This document shows, piece after piece, positions 43,662 through 53,125 of a stretch of DNA of 64,000 nt. Below the pieces are notes generated by a model. The model was not told the DNA's origin and did not search any database. It saw nothing but the letters and a program-made list of their open reading frames with translations. The DNA is from Winogradskyella vidalii. Lineage in GTDB: Bacteria > Bacteroidota > Bacteroidia > Flavobacteriales > Flavobacteriaceae. A program made the position numbers and the translations under genes. How positions within the stretch are numbered: the first letter of the stretch is position 1; each line of letters opens with the position of its first letter. The stretch covers positions 186,001 to 250,000 of the forward strand of contig NZ_JABFDG010000001.1 in the NCBI RefSeq assembly GCF_013403955.1. The letters are read 5' to 3'.

Positions 43662-44027
43662 TTACTTGTTTTTTATTTCGGTATCAATAATCTTTTTCAG
43701 TGCTTCTAACTCTTCTTTAGTTAAATCGGATTGACGTGTAAAAAAGGAAGCAAACTGTGAAGCGCTATCATTAAAAAAGTTTTTAATAAGCCCTTTAAAT
43801 TGTTTAGAGAAATAATCTTCTTTTTTTACCAAAGGAAAATACTCTCTCGACTTGCCGAAGGTTTTATAATCTATAAAGCCTTTGCCGATCATGCGTTTTA
43901 GTAAGGTAGCAACGGTTGTAGTAGCGGGTTTTGGTTCTGGGTAACTTTCTAGTAAATCTTTCATAAAAGCTTTATCGAGCTTCCAGAGGTGTTGCATTAA
44001 TTGTTCTTCGGTTTTTGAAAGTTGCAT
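43662..44027 (-). CDS. BlaI/MecI family transcriptional repressor
   Basis: A 121-residue winged-helix repressor: 'LSKTEEQLMQHLWKL', 'PATTTVATLLKRMIGKGFIDYKTFGKSREYFP' (recognition helix and wing, about 34-66), and C-terminal dimerisation helices. It is transcribed with the M56 gene that follows after 1 bp. Two TACA/TGTA dyads lie directly upstream, so autoregulation is very likely. Confidence 0.92.
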   Translation of the reverse strand: MQLSKTEEQLMQHLWKLDKAFMKDLLESYPEPKPATTTVATLLKRMIGKGFIDYKTFGKSREYFPLVKKEDYFSKQFKGLIKNFFNDSASQFASFFTRQSDLTKEELEALKKIIDTEIKNK

Positions 44028-44050
44028 GCTCTACAGTTTTAGAATTAACT

Positions 44051-44090
44051 CTACAAATGTAGAATATAATTTTTAATTCTACAAGTGTAG
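44051..44090. promoter_or_regulatory. Paired BlaI-type operator of the second BlaI-M56 pair
   Basis: Two near-identical dyads, CTACAAATGTAG (44051-44062) and CTACAAGTGTAG (44079-44090), centred 28 bp apart, 24 bp upstream of the BlaI start on the minus strand. TACA-N2-TGTA is the known core of BlaI/MecI sites. Confidence 0.85.
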
Positions 44091-44150
44091 AGTTGAAATT
44101 AAGTGTGTGAATAGTTTTGTTAAGTGATTAGTTTTGGGTGATTTAAAATG

Positions 44151-44189
44151 AAAAAGCCTTATGATTAGCACTAATCATAAGGCTTTTTT
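44151..44189 (-). terminator. Bidirectional terminator
   Basis: An 18-bp stem (aaaaagccttatgattag with its complement) with a 2-4 base loop and A/T runs on both sides. It lies downstream of the dipeptidase gene (minus strand) and could also block read-through from the other side. Confidence 0.9.
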
Positions 44190-44220
44190 AAAATTAAATA
44201 AGTGTTTTTAAATCACTTAA

Positions 44221-45609
44221 TTATTTTGATAATTCTGTAAAATACTTATAAAACCAAGGAATAGTTTCAATGCCTTTGAGGTAATTCCATACACCAAAAT
44301 GCTCATTTGGTGAGTGAATGGCATCGCTATCTAAACCAAAGCCCATTAAAATCGTTTTACTTTTTAATTCCTCTTCAAAAAGCGAAACAATAGGAATACT
44401 TCCGCCACTACGTTGTGGAATTGGTGTTTTTCCAAAAGTAGCTTCATAAGCTTTTGAAGCGGCTTTATAGCCTAAACTGTCAATTGGCGTTACGTAACCT
44501 TGTCCACCATGATGTGGTGTCACTTTTACTTTAACACCTTTTGGTGCGATATTTTCAAAATGGGTTTTAAAGAGTTGGGTAATTTCTTCCCAGTCTTGGT
44601 GAGGCACTAAACGCATGGATATTTTGGCATAGGCTTTACTTGCAATGACTGTTTTTGCACCTTCACCAGTATAACCTCCCCAAATACCGTTAACATCTAA
44701 CGTTGGTCTAATGGAGTTGCGCTCGTTAGTGGTGTATCCTTCTTCTCCGTAAACCGCATCAATATCTAATGATTTTTTATAAGCGTCAAGTGAAAAAGGC
44801 GCTTTTGCCATTTCGGCACGTTCGGTATCCGATAAGTTTTCAACTTTATCATAAAAGCCAGGAATAGTAATATGATTGTTTTCATCGTGAAGCGACGCAA
44901 TCATCTTCGTTAATACATTTATTGGGTTGGCAACAGCGCCACCGTAAAGTCCTGAATGTAAATCACGATTTGGTCCTGTAACTTCAACTTCAACATAACT
45001 CAATCCTCTTAAACCCGTTGTAATTGATGGTACATCTGGTGCAATCATTCCGGTATCTGAAATTAGAATGACATCATTTTTTAGTTTTTCATGATTGTTT
45101 TTTACGAATGTCGATAAATTAACACTACCAACTTCCTCTTCACCTTCAATCATGAATTTTACATTACAAGGCAATTCATTATTAGCTGTCATGTATTCCA
45201 TGGCTTTCACATGCATATACATCTGGCCTTTGTCATCACAGGCACCTCTGGCGAAAATAGCACCTTCAGGATGTAAATCTGTTTTTTGAATAATAGGATC
45301 AAAAGGAGGTGAGTTCCATAAATCTAATGGGTCTGGCGGTTGCACATCGTAGTGACCATATACCAGAACTGTTGGTAAATTTTTATCTATAATTTTTTCA
45401 CCGTAAACAATAGGATAGCCTTCGGTTTCACAAATTTCAACATGGTCGCAACCCGCTTTTTCTAAACTTGCTTTAACGGCATCAGCCGTGGTTAACACAT
45501 CTTGTTTGTAAGCTGAATCGGCACTAATTGATGGGATTTTTAAGAGCTCAATAAGCTCATCTAAAAAACGTTGTTTATGTTCTGTAATATAAGAATTGAT
45601 GCTTTGCAT
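44221..45609 (-). CDS. M20 family dipeptidase
   Basis: A 462-residue metallopeptidase. Metal and catalytic motifs: 'VYGHYDVQPPDP' (first His and catalytic Asp), 'ARGACDDKGQ' (bridging Asp), 'EGEEEVGS' (catalytic Glu pair), and a late 'DAIHSPNEHFG' with the last His. A dimerisation lid sits in the middle (about 190-330). No signal peptide, so it likely cleaves short peptides in the cytoplasm. A -7-like TATTTTTG occurs on the minus strand at 45630-45637. Confidence 0.92.
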   Translation of the reverse strand: MQSINSYITEHKQRFLDELIELLKIPSISADSAYKQDVLTTADAVKASLEKAGCDHVEICETEGYPIVYGEKIIDKNLPTVLVYGHYDVQPPDPLDLWNSPPFDPIIQKTDLHPEGAIFARGACDDKGQMYMHVKAMEYMTANNELPCNVKFMIEGEEEVGSVNLSTFVKNNHEKLKNDVILISDTGMIAPDVPSITTGLRGLSYVEVEVTGPNRDLHSGLYGGAVANPINVLTKMIASLHDENNHITIPGFYDKVENLSDTERAEMAKAPFSLDAYKKSLDIDAVYGEEGYTTNERNSIRPTLDVNGIWGGYTGEGAKTVIASKAYAKISMRLVPHQDWEEITQLFKTHFENIAPKGVKVKVTPHHGGQGYVTPIDSLGYKAASKAYEATFGKTPIPQRSGGSIPIVSLFEEELKSKTILMGFGLDSDAIHSPNEHFGVWNYLKGIETIPWFYKYFTELSK

Positions 45610-45793
45610 AAGTATTTTTTCGTTTGTATCAAAAATAAGAATTATAAGAGGAATATGTTAACCTGTTTTCAACTTTAAGTTTTTATTTTGAAAAATCTTA
45701 ATAGGTTATGAATTCTAAATTGTTTTAAGACGACTAAGTTTTTACGGATAAAAAACATTGCTTAAAAATTGATAATTATTGAAAATTTAATAT

Positions 45794-45822
45794 TTGTATA
45801 TTCAAACTATTGTTTATATTTG
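45794..45822 (+). promoter_or_regulatory. Bacteroidetes-type promoter of tRNA-Leu
   Basis: TTG at 45794-45796, 18-bp spacer, TATATTTG at 45815-45822. Fits the consensus fully. The following CATCC matches the tRNA-Gln promoter. Confidence 0.8.
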
Positions 45823-45860
45823 CATCCCAATTCCGATAACTATCGGATTATTTAAAAAAT

Positions 45861-45942
45861 GCAGGCGTGGTGGAATTGGTAGACACGCTAGACTTAGGAT
45901 CTAGTGCCGCGAGGTGTGAGAGTTCGAGTCTCTCCGCCTGTA
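45861..45942 (+). tRNA. tRNA-Leu (anticodon TAG)
   Basis: An 82-nt class II tRNA. Acceptor GCAGGCG with CGCCTGT, anticodon stem CTAGA/TCTAG around CTTAGGA gives TAG; a long variable arm (tgccgcgaggtgtga region) and T arm GTTCGAGTC support leucine. CCA is not encoded. Confidence 0.95.
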
Positions 45943-45943
45943 C

Positions 45944-45974
45944 AAAAGCTGAAGAGAAATCTTCAGCTTTTTTT
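45944..45974 (+). terminator. Terminator after tRNA-Leu
   Basis: 11-bp stem aaagctgaaga / tcttcagcttt with a GAAA loop, then a T-run, 2 bp after the tRNA. Confidence 0.9.
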
Positions 45975-46241
45975 GTTTAAAATTGGTCCCAAAAATCACA
46001 AGTACAACATTTTGTTATTTCTCATTACTTTATTAAGAATGATGAGTTTTAAATGAATTTGATGTTAAAAATCATTATTTTTGTTAAATCTATATGATGA
46101 TTTTAGATTCAAGCACAAAAACTCAAGTTCACAGGTTAGAATCGTTTTATTGTTGAAGTCTTGATAACATAAAAAATCACTTGAATTTATTAGTCAATAA
46201 ATTATAATACGTATATTCTTGTGTCAAATTAAAAATATAAC

Positions 46242-49200
46242 ATGCGTAGAATTATTTGCTTCATTAGTGTTGTAATTACACTATTTTCTCTACAAGCTTA
46301 TTCTCAAAATTTTGAAAGGATTTCTAATAAAGAAGGTTTTAATCAAAATACGGTTAATGCCATAGAACAAGATAAATATGGGTTTTTATGGTACGCTACT
46401 CCTAATGGTTTAATTCGTTATGATGGTTATGAGTTTAAAACATTTAGCACTGAATTTAATAATGAAAATGCTATTTCAAGTAATAATGTCACCTATTTAT
46501 TTAATGACAAAGATGGTATTCTTTGGATAGGGACTAATGTTGGTGTTAATATCTACGTCCCGTGGTTAGAGCGCTTTTTTACATTACCTCTTAAGTATAA
46601 TATCGATGTCAATAAAATTGCCGCAAAAAATGATGGCTATGTTTGGATAACATCTTCTAAAAAATTAATACGCTGCCAATTAAAAGATATCAGCAATGGT
46701 GTTTTTGATAACCCTGAAACTGTTCTCGATTTTAAAGGAGAATCTATAGGGATAAACACGTTTACATTTGGACTTAATTCCTCGATTATTTTAGGAACAA
46801 CTGATGGGTTGAAAAAGGTTAATTACCCTTCAGAAACTTCAACATTAAAATCAACAATTCTAGATTCAGTTGATTTTGAATTTTTTAAGAATAAAGATAT
46901 TACTGAAATTATAAAAGTGGATAATATCTTTTGGGTTGGTACAACACGAGGCTTGTATAGTTCAAATTTAGAGGCGAAATCTGATTATTTGGTTAAGCAA
47001 ATAATTGTTCCTAATGAAGATTCTACCTTCTATGTCAATAGCTTATTTAATGATAATGAAAATGCCATTTGGATAGGAACCACTAATAATGGACTCTATA
47101 AATTCACCCCGATTTTAAATTCTTTCAAACATTTTAATTTTAATCCAAAGAATAAAAACAGCATCAGTAGCCATCAAATTAATGCGGTCTATCAAGATAG
47201 TTTTGATGTGCTTTGGTTGGGTACTGCACAAGGAGGAATTAATAAATTAGATCTTTATCAAAAACCATTTTATTCTTATACAAACAACCCCTATGATACG
47301 TTTTCTATTGGCGATAATTTAATCACCTCAATTTTAGAGGATAGCAATGGTAAGATTTGGGTTTCTGGATATAATAGAAAATTGTTTAGAAGTTTAGATA
47401 CAATTAATGATAACAATATAGATAACATTAAGTTCGAAGATTTACAGAATAGATTACCTATTGGGAATAACGATGTTATAAGGTATATCTATGAAGATTA
47501 TAGAAATTATATTTGGTTTGGGACTGACAAGAAAGTCATTGTTTACAGTCCAATAAATAAAGATTTTAAAACAATTCAGTTTTTGTCAAAAGGGGAAAAT
47601 ATATCCATTTTTTTAACTCGAAAAATTGCACAAATCAATGATACAGATTTTGTTTTGGCTGGAAATAGAATTATTACAATAGAAAATCCTTGGGATGTAA
47701 TCGAGGATTCTAGTTTACCTAAAATCACCATTAAATCATCCTTAAAAATTGCAGCTACTAAAGTGCAAAGCTTTTTACAGGATAGTAATAATCAGTTGTG
47801 GTTTGGTACAGATAATGGTTTATTGCAATGTAAATATTTGAATGGAAAAGTTGAAGTTTTAAGACAGTATAGCGATAATAAAACAGGAAGTAGTAAACTA
47901 AGTTACAATAGTATTTTTACGCTTCATGAAGATGATAAAAAGAATATTTGGATTGGCACGTTTGGTGGTGGCTTAAATAAATTGACACTAGATAGTAACA
48001 GAAATCCGTTACAAATTGACTGTTTTAGAAAAAATAATATCTTACCAGATGACGTTATTTACGGAATTTTATCGCAAGAAAACAGTGAGAATTTGTGGTT
48101 AAGTACAGATATGGGATTGGTAAGGTTTAATGAAGATTCAAACAAAGTAAATGTATTTGATGTAAGTGATGGTTTAATGCAAAATAATTTTAGACAATCA
48201 GCATATGCTCTAGGAAAATCTGGCTATATGTATTTTGGAGGTTTAAATGGCTTAACTATTTTCAATCCAAAGAAAATAGCTTTAAATACACAAGCTCCAA
48301 GTGTTTTAATCACGTCGTTATTAATTAACAATAAACCTGTAAAAATTGGAGAAAAACTAAATGACATTACGATTCTTGAAAAAGCGATTTCCGAAACCGA
48401 TACTATAACAGTTTCTAGTAGTCAGCGCATCATTTCGTTTAATTTAGTTGCCGAGCATACGTCTGCACCAGCAAAGAATAAAATAGCTTATAAATTAGAT
48501 GGTTTTAATAAAGATTGGGTAGAAACAGCTAAAGGAAAATCAACTATTACTTATACTAATTTATCAGCGGGGACTTACACATTAAAAGTGAAATCTGCTA
48601 ATGGAGATGGTGTATGGAGTAATTCTGCTAAGACATTAACATTAATTGTTTTACCGCTTTGGTATCAGACCTGGTGGAGCTATACGCTATTGGTTATTGT
48701 ATTGTTATGTATTGGTGTTGGAATTGTTTTCTATTTTGTTCAGCATGAAAAATTAAAACAAAAATTAATCTACGAACAATTAGATAAAGACAGAATCGAA
48801 GTTATTAACCAAGGAAAATTTAAATATTTTACAAACTTGTCTCACGAGTTTAGGACACCTTTAACTTTAATTTCTGGCCCCTTAGATAGAGTTATAGACA
48901 ATAATACAAATCCAGAGAGTGAAAAATTCTTAGCCATTATTAAAAGGAATACACATCGACTTTTAAGTTTAATAGACCAGTTAATAACGTTTAGACAAGC
49001 AGAACAAGGGTATTTAAACTTAAATTTCACCAAATCCACTTTAGGTGAATTTCTATATCCAACAACAGAAGCTTTTGAAAATTATGCCTTAGAAAAGAAT
49101 ATAAATTTTCATTATAAAATAAACTCTCCAAATGAAGAGATTGTTATTGATGTAGAAAAATTAGAAAGAATTCTTTTCAATTTATTATCTAATGCTTTTA

Positions 49201-50399
49201 AAAACACACCCGTTCAAGGAACTATTAGCATTAATGCTTCTATTGTATTTAAAGATGATGTTAAAAATATAAAAATTGATGTTACAGACACTGGTAAAGG
49301 TATTCCGAAAGAAAGTTTAAATACCATTTTTGAACGGTTTTATCAATTAGGAAATCAGGATGGCAATGTTAGTGGTGGTGGTATTGGTTTGTCCTTTTGT
49401 AAGTCTTTAGTAGAGTTATTTAATGGTCGTATTTCTGTAAAAAGTAAACCAAATAAAGAAACACGTTTTAGGATTATTATTCCTTCTTCAAAAATTGAGG
49501 AAGTTAACATTGAAGATAATGACGTTAAAAAGACATTCATAAAAAATTGGGTGCCATTACAAGGTAAAGCTATTGAGGTAGCTAATAGTAAAGCACAAAG
49601 TGAAAAACAGCATAATGTTTTAGTTGTTGAAAATGAATCAGATATTCAAGATTTTCTAAAAAGTGCTTTGTCAGACAAATACAATATTACTATAGCAAAT
49701 AATGGTGTCGAAGCACTAGATGAAATTAAGAAAACAGAGTTCAGTACCATTATCAGTGATGTTATGATGCCAGAGATGGATGGTTTTGAACTATGTAAAC
49801 GCATAAAAGATAATCCAGTAACTTGCCAACTTCCTGTTTTACTATTAACAGCTTTAGGCGATAATGTAGATTTAATTAAAGGTTTAGAGTTTGGAGCCGA
49901 CGAATATATTAGTAAACCATTTTCATTAAAGCATCTCGAACTTCGACTGAAAAAACTAATAGAAAATAATGTTAAAATAAAGGCGCATTTTTCAAAGAAT
50001 AGTTTACCTCCAAAAGACAAAAAGGAATTAGGATTTTCTAAAAGAGATATAGAATTTTTAGATAATATTACAGAAATAATAGAAAAAAACCTATCTAATT
50101 CAAATTTTGGTGTAGAAGAATTGTCCACAGAAGCAGGTTTAAGTTCATCGCATTTTTATAGAAAATTAAAACAACTTACAGGACAAGTTCCAAATGCCTA
50201 TTTACGTAATTTTAGGTTGCAAAGGGCTGCTGAGCTAATAGATAGTAATAGTGGTTTTAATGTTGCAGAAGTAATGTATCAAATAGGAATAGCCTCTAAT
50301 TCTTACTTTTCTACATCTTTTAAAAAGCTGCATGGGGTATCGCCTTCTGAGTACTCAAAAAATAAAAATGATAGTTTTCAGCAACGAAATGATGAATGA
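46242..50399 (+). CDS. Hybrid two-component system sensor/regulator (HTCS)
   Basis: A 1385-residue one-protein signalling system. After a signal peptide (RIICFISVVITLFSLQAYSQ) the periplasmic sensor (about 25-800) is a two-blade beta-propeller of repeats such as 'GFLWYATPNGLIRYDG' and 'DGILWIGTNVGVN', ending in a Y_Y_Y domain ('YKLDGFNKDWVE', 'TYTLKVKSANGDG'). One membrane segment (about 812-835) leads to HisKA (His868 in 'LSHEFRTPLT'), the ATPase domain ('NLLSNAFKNT', 'DTGKGIP', 'GGGIGLSFC'), a receiver (Asp1173 in 'ISDVMMPEMDG') and an AraC-type DNA-binding domain at the C-terminus. HTCS proteins usually control neighbouring polysaccharide-use genes in response to an oligosaccharide. Confidence 0.95.
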   Translation: MRRIICFISVVITLFSLQAYSQNFERISNKEGFNQNTVNAIEQDKYGFLWYATPNGLIRYDGYEFKTFSTEFNNENAISSNNVTYLFNDKDGILWIGTNVGVNIYVPWLERFFTLPLKYNIDVNKIAAKNDGYVWITSSKKLIRCQLKDISNGVFDNPETVLDFKGESIGINTFTFGLNSSIILGTTDGLKKVNYPSETSTLKSTILDSVDFEFFKNKDITEIIKVDNIFWVGTTRGLYSSNLEAKSDYLVKQIIVPNEDSTFYVNSLFNDNENAIWIGTTNNGLYKFTPILNSFKHFNFNPKNKNSISSHQINAVYQDSFDVLWLGTAQGGINKLDLYQKPFYSYTNNPYDTFSIGDNLITSILEDSNGKIWVSGYNRKLFRSLDTINDNNIDNIKFEDLQNRLPIGNNDVIRYIYEDYRNYIWFGTDKKVIVYSPINKDFKTIQFLSKGENISIFLTRKIAQINDTDFVLAGNRIITIENPWDVIEDSSLPKITIKSSLKIAATKVQSFLQDSNNQLWFGTDNGLLQCKYLNGKVEVLRQYSDNKTGSSKLSYNSIFTLHEDDKKNIWIGTFGGGLNKLTLDSNRNPLQIDCFRKNNILPDDVIYGILSQENSENLWLSTDMGLVRFNEDSNKVNVFDVSDGLMQNNFRQSAYALGKSGYMYFGGLNGLTIFNPKKIALNTQAPSVLITSLLINNKPVKIGEKLNDITILEKAISETDTITVSSSQRIISFNLVAEHTSAPAKNKIAYKLDGFNKDWVETAKGKSTITYTNLSAGTYTLKVKSANGDGVWSNSAKTLTLIVLPLWYQTWWSYTLLVIVLLCIGVGIVFYFVQHEKLKQKLIYEQLDKDRIEVINQGKFKYFTNLSHEFRTPLTLISGPLDRVIDNNTNPESEKFLAIIKRNTHRLLSLIDQLITFRQAEQGYLNLNFTKSTLGEFLYPTTEAFENYALEKNINFHYKINSPNEEIVIDVEKLERILFNLLSNAFKNTPVQGTISINASIVFKDDVKNIKIDVTDTGKGIPKESLNTIFERFYQLGNQDGNVSGGGIGLSFCKSLVELFNGRISVKSKPNKETRFRIIIPSSKIEEVNIEDNDVKKTFIKNWVPLQGKAIEVANSKAQSEKQHNVLVVENESDIQDFLKSALSDKYNITIANNGVEALDEIKKTEFSTIISDVMMPEMDGFELCKRIKDNPVTCQLPVLLLTALGDNVDLIKGLEFGADEYISKPFSLKHLELRLKKLIENNVKIKAHFSKNSLPPKDKKELGFSKRDIEFLDNITEIIEKNLSNSNFGVEELSTEAGLSSSHFYRKLKQLTGQVPNAYLRNFRLQRAAELIDSNSGFNVAEVMYQIGIASNSYFSTSFKKLHGVSPSEYSKNKNDSFQQRNDE

Positions 50400-50473
50400 T
50401 AGAATGCCATTAATATAGATATAGATTAAGTTTGTTATTCAAATAAACAATTAATCTTAAAAATTTTAAAATT

Positions 50474-50824
50474 ATGAAAAAAACAATTCTATTACTCGTA
50501 TTTAGTATCGCTATATGTAGTTCAGTATTTGCTCAAAAAAATGCAGATAAAAAAATTGACCAAAAAGTTAGTGCCTATGTAGAAGCTGTAGAAAGTAAGT
50601 TAACACTAACAAGCGAAGAAAAGGAAACATTAATAGCATTAAAAGAGGCACAGGTGAAGGCTACTTTTGAAATTAATGCTAAGTATGAAAGAGGTTCTGA
50701 AGAGATAAAAGAAAAAAGAAAAGAAAGTAATAAAGAATTTTCTAAGTCTCTTAATAAAGCATTTGGAAAAGACAGAGCTAAAGAAATAAAGGCGGCATCA
50801 AGAAAGAATAAGAAGAAAAAGTAA
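50474..50824 (+). CDS. Small exported charged protein
   Basis: A 116-residue protein with a signal peptide (KKTILLLVFSIAICSSVFAQ). The mature part is one long helical, lysine- and glutamate-rich stretch with a 'LTLTSEEKETLIALKEAQ' region, recalling the Spy/CpxP-like periplasmic helix-loop proteins, though the LTxxQ motifs are not clear. It ends in a run of lysines. It sits 75 bp after the HTCS gene and has a terminator further on. Function unknown. Confidence 0.7.
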   Translation: MKKTILLLVFSIAICSSVFAQKNADKKIDQKVSAYVEAVESKLTLTSEEKETLIALKEAQVKATFEINAKYERGSEEIKEKRKESNKEFSKSLNKAFGKDRAKEIKAASRKNKKKK

Positions 50825-50941
50825 ATTCTTTTACAAGTGGTAACTCTACATACCTATTTATAAAATAGGTGCAACACTTGCAATGGATTAAAAGCATTCA
50901 AGTTTATAGAAGAGTACTCTCTTATTGAAATTGACAAGCAT

Positions 50942-50992
50942 AATATCCTTTAAAAGTATTCATTATCTGAATACTTTTAAAGGATATTTTTT
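50942..50992 (+). terminator. Long-stem terminator
   Basis: A perfect 21-bp stem (50942-50962 with 50968-50988), loop TTATC, and a T-run. It lies 117 bp after the small exported-protein gene. Confidence 0.8.
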
Positions 50993-51402
50993 GGTAGCAT
51001 AGTCTTGTTATAAAGGTTAATAACTACACTAAATATTTCTTTTAGATAAATGCGTTACAGTATTGTTTGTAGGATTAATGACATATAGAATGGTTATAAA
51101 TGATAATTTAAATGTTAGATTTATAATATTTTGAATTAGTAATTACTTTTTTCTGATGTTTAATTTAATCCATTTACTATAGAAGCATCAACTAATGGTA
51201 ATATATAACCCACTAAATGAAAGTATTGTAGTTATACGCTATTTTAGGCGTGAGCATTTCAAATTTTATTGGAATCACCTTAGGCTGAAAAATTAATTAA
51301 GGTGTAACCCCTATTGGCATTTTAAAATCTCTTTACGGGAGTTGATTTTAGGCATATCATTACAATCTGTTTTATAACTTAGAAAGCTACGTAAACCTAT
51401 AT
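50993..51402. other. Non-coding gap between convergent genes
   Basis: About 410 bp of AT-rich DNA between a plus-strand terminator and the stop of the minus-strand repeat protein. No gene or clear structure was found. Confidence 0.4.
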
Positions 51403-53070
51403 CTACCAGGTTGCTAAAGCAGTTCTTACCCAAGTATCAGTAGCTGTACATACGTAAATATGTGTCGCAGTCACTCTTATTTCACCTTCAACTCCAGTAT
51501 CAGTAGCACTAGCAGGTGCTGTATTTAATGCAGATAGTTTATATTGAGTCGCCTCAGTTGTACCTTCAACCTCAAGAGCATGTGCCGTTGCTATTTTGGC
51601 AATACCCACTCTATCATTGGTAAAATCTCCATAAATCAATGGAATAGCACTATCTTCATTTTGAATTACTAATGTATTACTAACCGAAGCAAAAGCGGCA
51701 TCATGACCTGCAGAATCACCAATAAAAACGTTAGAATTTCCAGCTGTAAAACGACCAGTGTCTTTTCCGATAAACACATTATTATTTCCATCTAATTCAT
51801 AGCCAGCAAACCGACCAATAAGTACATTCTCTGCTCCGGCTAATTCGCTACCAGCTCTTTGTCCAATAATAACATTACCCGCTCCTGAAGACAAAACTCC
51901 TGCAAATGAACCGATAGCAGTATTATTACCAGATGTGTTAGTACTAAGTGCTGCATGACCAAATGCAGAACTGTTATTAGAAGTAACAATATCATTAAGT
52001 GCATCGTATCCTACAGCTGTATTACGTGCACCAGTTGTATTTGTGAACAAAGCCCTATGACCGAACGCAGAATTGTTACTTCCACTAACGTTCTCATTAA
52101 GCGCCTCGTAACCAACTGCTGTATTAGATGTTCCAGCTTCATTTTTAAATAAAGCATGATAGCCAACAGCAGTCAGAGAATCTACTGTGGCTTTAGTTAA
52201 AGCTTCTGTACCAACTGCGGTATTTCCAGCTCCAGTTGTGTTATCGCGTAAAGCTAAATTACCTATCGCAACATTATCGTTACCGGTATTAGTATACAAA
52301 GCCTGCGTGCCAATTGCCGTATTATTATTTCCAGAGTCATTAGAAAACAAAGAGGATTCACCTACGGCCACATTGCTAGCTCCAGTTGTATTGGTAGTTA
52401 ATGCTTGTGTTCCCATTGCAGTATTAAAAAATGCAGTCGTATTTCCTTCTAAAGCTCCCCTTCCAAAAGCAGAGTTTCTTCGTCCTGTGGAATTTGTTGT
52501 TAGTGCTTTAAATCCGAAAGCAGAGTTATTTATACCTGTACTTAATTTCAAAGCTTCATATCCAAACGCAGAATTAGCATCACCATCTACATTTGTCATT
52601 AATGCGTTAAAACCAACGCCAACATTTTGATTGTTATCAGCATCATCATTTAATCCAGCATCTATACCAATAAAAATAGAAGAACCATCATTAGTACCAT
52701 CTACATCAGATTTTGCATCAGAAAGATCGTTTAGTTTTTCAATACTTGAAAACCGAATCCAACTTGTTGTTGCTTGATCCCAGTAATAAAAACCTTTAGA
52801 ATTTAAACCAACCGTAGTGGTTAGGTAAACAAGCATTGCATCTTGCGCAGCAGTAGGATTTGTTGCAGGGAAGGTATCAATTCGAGGAATTAAAATGCCA
52901 TCTACATTTGAAGGTGCTGCTTGATTAGATGCTGTAATATCTAAAGTGGCTTGTGGGTTTGTATTTCCAACACCGACTTGTGCGAATGAATACGATATCA
53001 TAAATAATAGAATATAAAATACAATATTCTTATGATGCTTGTTTTTTTCTTTATTAGATTTATTTTTCAT
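51403..53070 (-). CDS. Repeat-rich exported protein with YadA/Hia-head-like repeats
   Basis: A 555-residue exported protein. A signal sequence with long basic lead (hydrophobic core 'NIVFYILLFMISYSFAQ') is followed by 'VGVGNTNPQATLDI', a common start of flavobacterial surface proteins. Residues about 145-450 are 16-17-residue repeats of the form N(S/T)A(F/V)G..AL..NT.G, with variants 'NVAIG' and 'NVFIG', the pattern of the left-handed beta-roll in trimeric autotransporter heads. No YadA membrane anchor and no clear T9SS tail are present; the end resembles 'YVCTATDTWVRTALATW'. It is transcribed just after the hydrolase-like gene (55 bp gap) and may be in its operon. Likely surface adhesin or fibre. 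Confidence 0.8.
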   Translation of the reverse strand: MKNKSNKEKNKHHKNIVFYILLFMISYSFAQVGVGNTNPQATLDITASNQAAPSNVDGILIPRIDTFPATNPTAAQDAMLVYLTTTVGLNSKGFYYWDQATTSWIRFSSIEKLNDLSDAKSDVDGTNDGSSIFIGIDAGLNDDADNNQNVGVGFNALMTNVDGDANSAFGYEALKLSTGINNSAFGFKALTTNSTGRRNSAFGRGALEGNTTAFFNTAMGTQALTTNTTGASNVAVGESSLFSNDSGNNNTAIGTQALYTNTGNDNVAIGNLALRDNTTGAGNTAVGTEALTKATVDSLTAVGYHALFKNEAGTSNTAVGYEALNENVSGSNNSAFGHRALFTNTTGARNTAVGYDALNDIVTSNNSSAFGHAALSTNTSGNNTAIGSFAGVLSSGAGNVIIGQRAGSELAGAENVLIGRFAGYELDGNNNVFIGKDTGRFTAGNSNVFIGDSAGHDAAFASVSNTLVIQNEDSAIPLIYGDFTNDRVGIAKIATAHALEVEGTTEATQYKLSALNTAPASATDTGVEGEIRVTATHIYVCTATDTWVRTALATW

Positions 53071-53125
53071 ATTAGTAGAGTGATTTAGTGATTGTTGTTT
53101 AGTTATATATTTATGAATGTGGTTT

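Noticed and set aside
49646..50128. 160-codon frame on the minus strand opposite the HTCS receiver and AraC domains
   Set aside because: It lies wholly inside a well-supported gene and mirrors its codon pattern; Ser/Leu/Phe-rich shadow sequence.
52187..52630. 147-codon frame opposite the repeat-rich protein
   Set aside because: The valine/alanine/proline pattern is the complement of the 16-17-residue repeats; no independent support.
51403..53070. Regularly spaced 48-51-bp repeats that might look like a CRISPR array
   Set aside because: The repeats are degenerate and in frame, encode a periodic protein, and no identical repeat/spacer structure or cas gene is present.
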